Of a stretch of 23,858 nucleotides of DNA, positions 7,519 through 13,731 are shown piece by piece. Below the pieces are notes generated by a model. The model did not search any database, was not told the origin of the DNA, and saw only the letters and a list, made by a program, of their open reading frames with translations. The DNA is taken from the NCBI GenBank assembly GCA_910579725.1, contig CAJTUD010000044.1, positions 1 to 23,858 on the forward strand, read 5' to 3'. Position 1 is the stretch's first letter, and every line of letters starts with the position of its first letter. This stretch comes from an uncultured Oscillospiraceae bacterium. GTDB taxonomy: Bacteria > Bacillota > Clostridia > Oscillospirales > Oscillospiraceae. A program made the position numbers and the translations under genes.

Positions 7519-8166
7519 ATGAAATCTTTTTTGATTGTGGGCATGGGCTCCTTTGGCCACCATCTCTGCCGGGCCCTGGTGGAGCAGAAGTGCGAGGTCA
7601 TGGCTGTGGATCAGAACGGGGACGCGCTGGAGGACGTTCTGCCCCTGGTGGTCAGCGCCAAGGTGGGCGACTGCACCAACGAGGAGGTGCTGCGCTCCTT
7701 CAGCGTGGAGAGCTTTGACGCATGCTTTGTCTGCCTGGGCGACAGCAACGTTCTGGGCAGCCTTCAGATCACCAGTCTTCTGAAGGAATTGGGCGCGAAA
7801 AAGGTGTTCAGCAAAGCTGACGACGACGTACAGGCAAAGTTCCTCCTCCGCAACGGCGCGGACCACGTGATTTATCCCGAGCGGGAGGCCGCCCTGCGGC
7901 TGGCCATCAGCGAGAGCTCCGACAGCATCTTCGACTGCATTCCCCTTACATCCGATCACTCCATCTATGAGCTGGAGCCCATGGACCGCTGGGTGGGCAA
8001 GAGCCTGAAGGAGCTGAACTTCCGGGTAAAATATCATCTTACGGTGATCGCCGTCAAGCGGGGAGAGGCCGTTATCCCCAACCTCAGTCCTGATTATGCC
8101 TTCCGCAAGGAGGAGCATCTGCTGGTGCTGGGCCGGATGGAGGATATCCGGAAAGTCATTCGCTGA
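7519..8166 (+). CDS. ktrA: Potassium channel regulatory subunit KtrA/TrkA (RCK)
   Basis: This 215-residue cytosolic protein forms the octameric ring under KtrB. Binding of ATP/ADP or NAD(H) to its RCK_N domain changes channel gating. The Rossmann motif GMGSFG spans 8-13, with acidic Asp31 ending the second strand. RCK_N runs to about 135. The C-terminal RCK_C half (about 140-215) carries a possible c-di-AMP site, as is known for Firmicute KtrA proteins; that ligand is inference here. The start at 7519 follows GAGAGAGAGG at 8 bases. A longer in-frame frame beginning at 7315 overlaps ktrB and was rejected. The stop codon overlaps the ATG of the LysR gene by one base. Confidence 0.94.
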   Translation: MKSFLIVGMGSFGHHLCRALVEQKCEVMAVDQNGDALEDVLPLVVSAKVGDCTNEEVLRSFSVESFDACFVCLGDSNVLGSLQITSLLKELGAKKVFSKADDDVQAKFLLRNGADHVIYPEREAALRLAISESSDSIFDCIPLTSDHSIYELEPMDRWVGKSLKELNFRVKYHLTVIAVKRGEAVIPNLSPDYAFRKEEHLLVLGRMEDIRKVIR

Positions 8167-9146
8167 TGGAGACGAAAAAGTGGGAGGCCATGCTGACGGC
8201 AGTGGAGCAGGGCAGCTTCACCCGGTCCGCCCGGCAGCTGGGTCTGACCCAGTCCGGTCTGACCCACATGATGAACGCGCTGGAAAAGGAGACCGGCTTT
8301 CCCCTGCTGATCCGGGACAGGTCCGGCGTGCGGCTCACCGCCGCCGGGGAGCGGCTGCTGCCCGCCGTCCGCGAGATGATTCAGGCGGCGGCTCATCTGG
8401 AGGAGCAGATTGCCGCTCAGACCGGCCAGCGGCGGGAGAGCATCCGCGTGGCCGCCTACTCCAGCGTCTGCATGCACTGGCTGCCCACCATTGTCCAGCA
8501 GTTCCGCTGGGCGTGGCCCGACGTGTCCGTCGATATCCGCATGGGCAGCGTGCAGGAGATTTACCGCTGGCTCCAGGAGGGGACGGTGGATCTCAGCTTT
8601 GCCAGCCGTCAGGATAAGGGGCGCTACGACTGGGTCCCCTTGTGGGACGATCCTCTGCTGGCGATTTTGCCGCCGGACTATCCCGCGGCGGGCCGGGACC
8701 GGTTCCCGGTGGCGGATTTCGGCGGAAAAGAGTTTCTGATGCCCTCCCTGGGCTTTGACCTGGACATCCTGGGCGTTTTCGCCGCCCAGGGCGTGCAGCC
8801 GGATATTCTCAGCAATACCGCCGTGGAGGACGCCGCGATTCTCTCCATGGTGGAACACGGTCTGGGCGTGAGTATTCTCTCCCAGCTGGTTTTGCAGGGA
8901 CGGCGGGATAATGTGCGGGCCCTGCCCCTGGATCCGCCGGCCTGCCGGCATATGGGGGTCGCCATCCGCTCTCTGGAGGAGGCTCCGCCGGTGATCCGGG
9001 AGTTTATTGCCTATTCCAGACGGATTGTGGGCGCGCTGCATGGTCCGGCGGATGTAAAAGGCGGAGCCGCTCCGGCTCCGCCCAATCTGTACAGTTTTAC
9101 GCCTCCAGCAGCTTGCTCAGCGCCGGACGGTCCCCCACCAGGGTGA
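8166..9146 (+). CDS. LysR-family transcriptional regulator
   Basis: This 326-residue DNA-binding regulator has a winged helix-turn-helix at residues 1-60 (QGSFTRSARQLGLTQSGLTH is the recognition region) and a LysR substrate-binding domain from about 92 to 290, which senses a small molecule not identifiable here. Its ATG overlaps the ktrA stop (TGATG), which suggests translational coupling and co-transcription with ktrAB. LysR proteins usually run about 300 residues; the last 30 or so here (after GADVKGG-like residues) are encoded by the nagB terminator and the 3' end of nagB on the other strand, so the tail is low-complexity (Ala/Pro-rich) and probably not functional. Its target genes are unknown. 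Confidence 0.9.
   Translation: METKKWEAMLTAVEQGSFTRSARQLGLTQSGLTHMMNALEKETGFPLLIRDRSGVRLTAAGERLLPAVREMIQAAAHLEEQIAAQTGQRRESIRVAAYSSVCMHWLPTIVQQFRWAWPDVSVDIRMGSVQEIYRWLQEGTVDLSFASRQDKGRYDWVPLWDDPLLAILPPDYPAAGRDRFPVADFGGKEFLMPSLGFDLDILGVFAAQGVQPDILSNTAVEDAAILSMVEHGLGVSILSQLVLQGRRDNVRALPLDPPACRHMGVAIRSLEEAPPVIREFIAYSRRIVGALHGPADVKGGAAPAPPNLYSFTPPAACSAPDGPPPG
9056..9082 (-). terminator. Terminator of nagB, inside the LysR coding region
   Basis: A 9-bp perfect stem GGCGGAGCC (9060-9068) / GGCTCCGCC (9074-9082) has a 5-base loop. On the minus strand it is followed by four T. It lies 14 bases after the nagB stop codon. The same bases are translated as the LysR C-terminus. Confidence 0.72.
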
Positions 9147-9831
9147 CATAGGGATGCAGCTGAAGAATGGAAGCCGGCATATGGGGCGTTACCGGCCCGG
9201 TGAAGGCGTTCTTCACGGCCTCGGCCTTGTCCTCGCCGCTGACCATCAGAAGAATCTTCCGCGCCATCATGATGGACTTGATGCCCATGGTCATCGCCTG
9301 ACGGGGCACCTCGTCGGAGGAGGAGAAGAAGCGGGCGTTGGCCTGAATGGTGCGCTCGCTGAGGTCAACCACATGGGTTTCCAGCTCAAAAGCCTCGCCG
9401 GGCTCGTTGAAGCCGATATGTCCGTTGTGGCCCATCCCCAGCACCTGGATGTCAATGCCGCCCATCTGGCGGATTACCTGGTTGTACCACTCGCACTCCG
9501 CCTTGGGATCGGGGGCCAGTCCGTCGGGGACGTTGGTGTTGGCGGGGTTGACGTTCACGTGATCGAAGAGATTGTGCTGCATGTAGTAGCGGTAGCTCTG
9601 CTCATGGGTGGGCTCCAGGCCCACATACTCGTCCAGATTGACCGTCTTCACCCCGGCGAAGTCCAGATCGCCCTTTTCATACCAGATGACCAGCTGCTTG
9701 TACATGCCCACCGGCGTGGAACCGGTAGCCAGGCCCAGCACGCTGGTGGGCTTCAGGATGATCTGGGCGGAGAGAATGTTGGCCGCTTTCCGGCTCATGG
9801 ATTGATAATCTTCGGTCACATAAATTTTCAT
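9097..9831 (-). CDS. nagB: Glucosamine-6-phosphate deaminase
   Basis: NagB converts glucosamine 6-phosphate to fructose 6-phosphate and ammonia, feeding amino sugars into glycolysis. The 244-residue length is normal for Gram-positive forms. The phosphate/sugar loop LATGSTP is at 34-40 and NLDEYVGL contains catalytic Asp67. GMGHNGHIGFNEP contains ring-opening His138 and Glu143; the E. coli Asp141 position is Asn136 here, a variation I believe is common in Firmicutes. The start follows GAAGGAG at normal spacing. There is a strong promoter just upstream. nagA is not adjacent, so the unit is monocistronic. Regulation by a GntR-type NagR/YvoA repressor is plausible: a small dyad lies at the transcription start. 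Confidence 0.97.
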   Translation of the reverse strand: MKIYVTEDYQSMSRKAANILSAQIILKPTSVLGLATGSTPVGMYKQLVIWYEKGDLDFAGVKTVNLDEYVGLEPTHEQSYRYYMQHNLFDHVNVNPANTNVPDGLAPDPKAECEWYNQVIRQMGGIDIQVLGMGHNGHIGFNEPGEAFELETHVVDLSERTIQANARFFSSSDEVPRQAMTMGIKSIMMARKILLMVSGEDKAEAVKNAFTGPVTPHMPASILQLHPYVTLVGDRPALSKLLEA

Positions 9832-9886
9832 AATTGATCACTCCTTCAATTTTTATGATGACCGCGCCGATCATCAGTTGAAAAGA

Positions 9887-9897
9887 ATACTATGTAT
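9887..9897 (-). promoter_or_regulatory. Small dyad at the nagB transcription start (possible operator)
   Basis: The perfect dyad ATAC-TAT-GTAT is centred about where transcription from the nagB promoter should begin. Its position would let a bound repressor block initiation. NagR/YvoA operators are longer, so identity is not established; chance is possible in this AT-rich stretch. Confidence 0.25.
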
Positions 9898-9898
9898 A

Positions 9899-9927
9899 AT
9901 TGTATAAGATATCCAGCCGTTTGTCAA
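9899..9927 (-). promoter_or_regulatory. Strong sigma-A promoter of nagB
   Basis: On the minus strand, a consensus -35 TTGACA (9927-9922) and -10 TACAAT (9904-9899) are separated by 17 bases. The start would be near 9892, giving a 60-base leader with the GAAGGAG ribosome binding site. Confidence 0.88.
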
Positions 9928-9987
9928 TGGGCATTCCCCCGTTTGCCCCACAATTTTCTCCTGCTGTTGGGAGGAGGGGAAATCCCG

Positions 9988-10016
9988 GGATAAATTTTTC
10001 CTCACAGCAGATACTA
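9988..10016 (+). promoter_or_regulatory. Possible sigma-G promoter of spoVAF
   Basis: GGATA (9988-9992) and GATACTA (10010-10016) are 17 bases apart. This resembles forespore sigma-G promoters (GHATR, about 17-18 bases, CATAMTA) with one mismatch in the -10. The start would be about 28 bases before the ATG. The match fits the gene's expected forespore expression. Confidence 0.4.
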
Positions 10017-10050
10017 TCCGAAGGATCAAATTGACTGCGGAGGAAAACCA

Positions 10051-11469
10051 ATGGAGCAATTGACAAAAAGTCTTTCAGAAAATCAGAAAACCCTGGATGA
10101 CCTGTTGGGAGTGGGACGAAATTACGACGTAATCAGCCGGGATCTTTATATCGGCTCCTGGAAAGGGCGGCTGTATGTGATCGACGGATACGGCGACGAC
10201 GGCGTAATCGAGCGCATTACCTCCTTCCTGCTGGGCCAGGGGGCGGCTCTGGGAAAAGACGCGTCCAACATGCAGGAATTCATCGACCGGTGCGTCACCT
10301 TCTGCGAGGTGGACTGCGAAAACCAGATTGACAAAATTCTCACCGGCGCTTTCATCGGAAAAACGCTTCTGCTGCTGGAGGGCTTCGACTGCTGCGCCAT
10401 GATTGATGCGAAGAAGTTCCCCGGCCGCAGCGTGGAGGAGCCCAGCGACGGCAAGGTTCTCCGGGGCAGCCATGACGGCTTTACGGAGACCATGGTGCAG
10501 AACACCGCCCTCCTCCGCCGCCGCATTCGGGACCCCCATCTCACATTGGAGAACCACAAGGTGGGCGGGCGAAGCCAGACGGACGTGGTGCTGGCCTATA
10601 TGAACAACCAGGTAAAGCAGGGGGATTTGGAATCGCTGCGGAAGAAGCTGGACAGCATTGACGTCGGTTCCATCGCCATGAGCCAGGAGAGCGTGGCCGA
10701 GGCCATTGTAAAGCCCCAGTGGTACAACCCGTTCCCCAAGGTCCGCTACACGGAGCGGCCCGACACCGCTACCGCCTGCGTCATGGAGGGCAGCATTGTC
10801 ATGCTGGTGGACAACTCCCCCTCGGTGATGCTGATGCCCACCTCCCTCTTCGACTTTATGGAAGAGGCCAACGACTACTACTTTCCCCCGCTGGTGGGCA
10901 CCTATCTCCGCTGGCTGCGGGTGGTGGTGATGCTGCTGGCGCTGTTTATCACGCCGGTGTGGTATCTGCTGGTGAAGGATGCGGGACGGGTGCCGGAATA
11001 TCTTACCTTTATCGTTCCGGAAGAGCCGGGAAGCGTGCCGCTGCTGGTGCAGCTGCTGCTGCTGGATTTTGTGGTGGACCTGCTGAAGCTGGCCAGCCTG
11101 AACACGCCGGACGCGCTGAGCAACTCCTTCAGCATGCTGGGCGCTCTGATTCTGGGAGACTTTGCCGTTCAGGCCCGGTGGATGGTGCCGGAGGTGCTGG
11201 TATATATGGCTTTTGTCGCCATTGCCAACTTTGCCCAGCCTTCTTTTGAGCTGGGGTACGCGCTGAAGCTGACGCGGATGCTGTTTTTGATTCTGGTGGC
11301 CCTCTTCGACCTGTGGGGGCTGATATTCGGGACCCTGGGATGGATCATCCTGCTGGCCAGCACCAAGCCGATTCTGGGCCGGGGGTATCTCTATCCCATC
11401 TGCCCCTTTGACGGCAAGGCTTTGGGCCGCCTGCTGATCCGCCAGCCTATCAGCAAAAAGAATTCCTGA
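10051..11469 (+). CDS. spoVAF: Spore protein SpoVAF (GerA family)
   Basis: SpoVAF belongs to the GerA A-subunit family and sits in the spore inner membrane, where with FigP/SpoVAEa it is reported to amplify germination signalling and ion release in Bacillus. This 472-residue protein shows the family signatures EPSDGKVLRGSHDGFTE (about 130-146), NTALLRRRIRDP (151-162), ERPDTA (235-240) and VDNSPS (253-258), then four to five membrane helices from about 288. SpoVAF is chosen over GerKA because of the N-terminal GVGRNYDV and IDGYGDDGVIERI stretches; the closest alternative is a plain GerA-type receptor subunit. The start follows GCGGAGG. No other spoVA or ger gene is adjacent, which is unusual. 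It lacks a terminator and ends 13 bases before the thiT promoter. Confidence 0.88.
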   Translation: MEQLTKSLSENQKTLDDLLGVGRNYDVISRDLYIGSWKGRLYVIDGYGDDGVIERITSFLLGQGAALGKDASNMQEFIDRCVTFCEVDCENQIDKILTGAFIGKTLLLLEGFDCCAMIDAKKFPGRSVEEPSDGKVLRGSHDGFTETMVQNTALLRRRIRDPHLTLENHKVGGRSQTDVVLAYMNNQVKQGDLESLRKKLDSIDVGSIAMSQESVAEAIVKPQWYNPFPKVRYTERPDTATACVMEGSIVMLVDNSPSVMLMPTSLFDFMEEANDYYFPPLVGTYLRWLRVVVMLLALFITPVWYLLVKDAGRVPEYLTFIVPEEPGSVPLLVQLLLLDFVVDLLKLASLNTPDALSNSFSMLGALILGDFAVQARWMVPEVLVYMAFVAIANFAQPSFELGYALKLTRMLFLILVALFDLWGLIFGTLGWIILLASTKPILGRGYLYPICPFDGKALGRLLIRQPISKKNS

Positions 11470-11482
11470 TCCGGCAAGGCCC

Positions 11483-11511
11483 TTGACAGCAGCCGGACAA
11501 TCTGTTATACT
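11483..11511 (+). promoter_or_regulatory. Sigma-A promoter of the TPP riboswitch-thiT unit
   Basis: A consensus -35 TTGACA (11483-11488), 17-base spacer, -10 TATACT (11506-11511) and extended -10 TG are visible. The start would fall near 11518, exactly at the 5' edge of the riboswitch. Confidence 0.9.
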
Positions 11512-11519
11512 GCACCTAC

Positions 11520-11616
11520 AATCCAAGGGGCGCTGGCGCACGCCGGCTGAGATGAGACGCATTGCCGTCCGGTCCCTCGAACCTGATCCGGGTAATGCCG
11601 GCGTAGGAATGCGATT
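11520..11616 (+). ncRNA. TPP riboswitch (THI element)
   Basis: This is the thiamine pyrophosphate aptamer. It carries the pyrimidine-sensing arm GGCTGAGATGAGA (about 11545-11557) and the pyrophosphate-sensing arm ACCTGATCCGGGTAATGCCGGCGTAGG (about 11581-11607, two blocks). The ends AATC (11520-11523) and GATT (11613-11616) can close helix P1. A factor-independent terminator follows at 11633, so TPP binding should favour termination and shut off thiT. Confidence 0.96.
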
Positions 11617-11632
11617 ACAATAGGTATATCTT

Positions 11633-11671
11633 GTCGTATGCCCGCGCCCTGCGGACATACGACATTTTTTT
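11633..11671 (+). terminator. Riboswitch-controlled terminator before thiT
   Basis: The stem GTCGTATG (11633-11640) / CATACGAC (11656-11663) extends inward with CCGC/GCGG and is followed by seven T (11665-11671). It lies between the TPP aptamer and the thiT ribosome binding site, as expected for a transcriptional-attenuation expression platform. Confidence 0.93.
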
Positions 11672-11723
11672 GTCTCTGTCCGCATGGCACTTCCCGCCGC
11701 TGCAAAGAAGGAGGAAGTCAATT

Positions 11724-12323
11724 ATGTCCAGCGAAACCAAGTCCAGCGTCAAGCGCTCCGGGTCTCTCAGCACCCGCTGTCTGGCCGAGGCGGCCATCCT
11801 GGTGGCCCTTGCACAGATTCTCAGCTATGTCAAAATCTACCAATTCCCCCACGGCGGCTCCGTTACGGCCGCCATGTTTCCGCTGATCCTCTTCGCCGTC
11901 CGATGGGGGCTGAAGCCCGGTCTGCTGTCCGGCTTTGCCTTCGGCGCTCTCCAGCTGATCTTTGACGGCGCCTACGCCTGGGGCTGGCAATCCATGCTGC
12001 TGGATTATCTGGCGGCGTTCACCCCCCTGGGGCTGGCAGGATGGTTCCGGGGGAAAAAATGGGGCGTATTTGCGGGGACTGTAGTGGGATGCTTCTGCCG
12101 CTTTCTGATTCACTACATCAGCGGCATCACCATTTACAGAATTCTGGTTCCCACCGAGGTTCTGGGGATCACCTTTACCAATCCCCACTTTTATTCCCTG
12201 GTCTACAACGGCTCCTACATGCTGGCGAACACGATTCTGGCCCTGGTCATCGCGGCGTTTTTGTATGTGCCGCTGAGAAAATACATTCTGGCCCAGGATT
12301 TGACCGGTCATTCCCCGCAATAA
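11724..12323 (+). CDS. thiT: Thiamine ECF transporter substrate-binding subunit ThiT
   Basis: ThiT (YuaJ) is the membrane S-component that binds thiamine and works with the shared EcfA-EcfA'-EcfT module, not encoded here. The 199-residue protein has six predicted helices. Family features include SYVKIYQFPHGGS (34-46), LLDYLAAFTPLGLAG (92-106), the HYISG segment (130-134) and YNGSY (161-165), which contribute to the thiamine pocket in known structures. The start at 11724 follows AAGGAGG at 8 bases; an in-frame longer reading from 11631 runs through the terminator hairpin and was rejected. The upstream TPP riboswitch supports the assignment. The end of the gene is followed by a hairpin shared with the convergent acetyltransferase gene. 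Confidence 0.96.
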   Translation: MSSETKSSVKRSGSLSTRCLAEAAILVALAQILSYVKIYQFPHGGSVTAAMFPLILFAVRWGLKPGLLSGFAFGALQLIFDGAYAWGWQSMLLDYLAAFTPLGLAGWFRGKKWGVFAGTVVGCFCRFLIHYISGITIYRILVPTEVLGITFTNPHFYSLVYNGSYMLANTILALVIAAFLYVPLRKYILAQDLTGHSPQ

Positions 12324-12326
12324 GAC

Positions 12327-12361
12327 AGGAGGACGCTGCGGAAAATCCGCGGCGTCCTCCT
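12327..12361. terminator. Hairpin between convergent thiT and GNAT genes
   Basis: A 15-bp stem (12327-12341 with 12347-12361) with a 5-base loop and one G-T pair lies between the two stop codons. Neither side has a long T run, so it may stop transcription bidirectionally only in part. Confidence 0.55.
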
Positions 12362-12382
12362 CCTGCCGTCTGTGCCGGTCCG

Positions 12383-12850
12383 CTACAGGATGGTCTCCAG
12401 CCCCACCTTCTGCGGCTTCAGTCCGCACTTCTCATAGAAGCGCACAGCGCTCTCGTTGCAGCTCCAGACATTCAGCGTCACGTTGTAGCACCCGCTTCTG
12501 CGGGCCATGTCCAGGACGGCCTGATAGAGCGCCCGGCCCACATGCCGGCCACGGCAGTTCTCGTCCACGCACAGGTCATCCAGATAGAGCGTGGTCATAT
12601 CCTGAAAGGAGCCCTCGTTCCGGTGATGCTGGTACACGCAGAAGGCATAGCCAACCACTTTGCCGTTATCCACCGCAGCCAGAACCGGCCGGTCCTGGTC
12701 CCTGAGCAGCTCTCTCAGCTCACCGTCGTCATATTTCCGTCCGCCTTCCCGGAACAGGTCCGGGCGGCCTTCCCAGTGAACCCGGCAGACCTGGAGCAGC
12801 AGCTCGCCCAGCCGGGGGATATCCCGTTCCTCTGCCTGTCGAATTTCCAT
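12383..12850 (-). CDS. GNAT-family N-acetyltransferase
   Basis: This 155-residue cytosolic acetyl-CoA-dependent transferase has a single GNAT fold. Motif A is CVDENCRGRHVGRALY (94-109), whose R-G-R-H-V-G loop binds the coenzyme pyrophosphate. Motif B is LNVWSCNESAVRFYEKCGL (126-144). The acceptor cannot be predicted. It begins 13 bases after the tcdA stop codon on the same strand and is probably co-transcribed with it. The start follows GAGGAGGAATATCGG. It ends near the hairpin shared with thiT. Confidence 0.9.
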   Translation of the reverse strand: MEIRQAEERDIPRLGELLLQVCRVHWEGRPDLFREGGRKYDDGELRELLRDQDRPVLAAVDNGKVVGYAFCVYQHHRNEGSFQDMTTLYLDDLCVDENCRGRHVGRALYQAVLDMARRSGCYNVTLNVWSCNESAVRFYEKCGLKPQKVGLETIL

Positions 12851-12863
12851 CCGATATTCCTCC

Positions 12864-13610
12864 TCATCCGCCGTGTTCTCCGCGGCTCTCTTTTTCCGGA
12901 ATCAGGCCCGCGATCAGGTCCATCACCACCGCCCCGCTCAGGAGCAGCCCGGCCACCGGGGGCACCCAGGGCACGCTGCCCGGTACGCTCCGCCGTCCCG
13001 GCGGCGGCGTCTCCAGCGGGGCGCAGTACGCGGGCTCCTCCGGACTGTACACCACCTTCAGATGCCGGATTCCACGCCTGCCCAGCTCCCGGCGCATCAC
13101 TCTGGCCAGAGGACACCCGTAAGTCCTGCTCAGATCCGTCACCTCCAGCAGGGAGGGGTCCAGCTTATTGCCTGTCCCCAGAGCGGAAAAAATGGGGATT
13201 CCCCGCTCCTTTGCCTGACAGATCAGATCCACCTTACAGGCCACCAGATCAATACAGTCCACAACGCAGTCATAATTTCCCCAGAACCGCTCCCGGTTCT
13301 CCCGCTCATATCTTCCCACCATCGGGTGCACCGCGCAGTCCGGATGAATATCCTTCACCCGCGCCGCCATTGCCTCCGCCTTGGGAATCCCGATGGTGGA
13401 CGCTGCCGCCCCCAGCTGCCGGTTGACGTTGCTTTCTCCATACGCGTCCTCGTCAATCAGCGTCAGCTCCCCGATACCGGCTCTGGCCAGCCCTTCCGCC
13501 GCCCAGCTTCCCACGCCGCCCAGTCCCACCACGCAGACATGGCATCGGGCCAGCTTCTCCATCGCGGCGGGGCCCAGGAGCATCTCACTTCTCAAAAATC
13601 GTTGGTTCAT
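12864..13610 (-). CDS. tcdA: tRNA threonylcarbamoyladenosine dehydratase TcdA
   Basis: TcdA (CsdL/YrvM) uses ATP to cyclise t6A37 of ANN-reading tRNAs to ct6A. The 248-residue protein is an E1-like ThiF/MoeB-fold enzyme. It starts with the family-typical RFLRSEMLLG, has the nucleotide loop VVGLGGVGSWAAEGLARAG (28-45), acidic DED (53-55), NVNRQLGA (61-68, adenylation Arg64), Lys77, and DCIDLVACK further on. GTGNKLDP is characteristic of TcdA. The absence of a ThiS/MoaD partner and of two CxxC zinc pairs argues against ThiF/MoeB. A hydrophobic C-terminal stretch is normal. The start follows AAGGAGAAG. No convincing promoter is seen; the hairpin at 13681-13712 separates it from the foldase gene upstream. 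Confidence 0.93.
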   Translation of the reverse strand: MNQRFLRSEMLLGPAAMEKLARCHVCVVGLGGVGSWAAEGLARAGIGELTLIDEDAYGESNVNRQLGAAASTIGIPKAEAMAARVKDIHPDCAVHPMVGRYERENRERFWGNYDCVVDCIDLVACKVDLICQAKERGIPIFSALGTGNKLDPSLLEVTDLSRTYGCPLARVMRRELGRRGIRHLKVVYSPEEPAYCAPLETPPPGRRSVPGSVPWVPPVAGLLLSGAVVMDLIAGLIPEKESRGEHGG

Positions 13611-13680
13611 GCAGCTTCTCCTTACTCGCGAAAGGCAGGCATGCTTTTCAGGCAGGGAACAGGACCGATGCCCGTAATGC

Positions 13681-13712
13681 CGGCGGCTCCGGAGCGCACC
13701 CCGGAGCCGCCG
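13681..13712 (-). terminator. GC-rich hairpin after the foldase gene
   Basis: A 12-bp perfect stem (13681-13692 with 13701-13712) with an 8-base loop lies 20 bases after the foldase stop codon. On the minus strand only GGCATT follows, with no T run. It could be a weak terminator, or a 3'-end stabilising structure allowing read-through into tcdA. Confidence 0.5.
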
Positions 13713-13731
13713 AAAGCTTCCTGTAGAAAAA

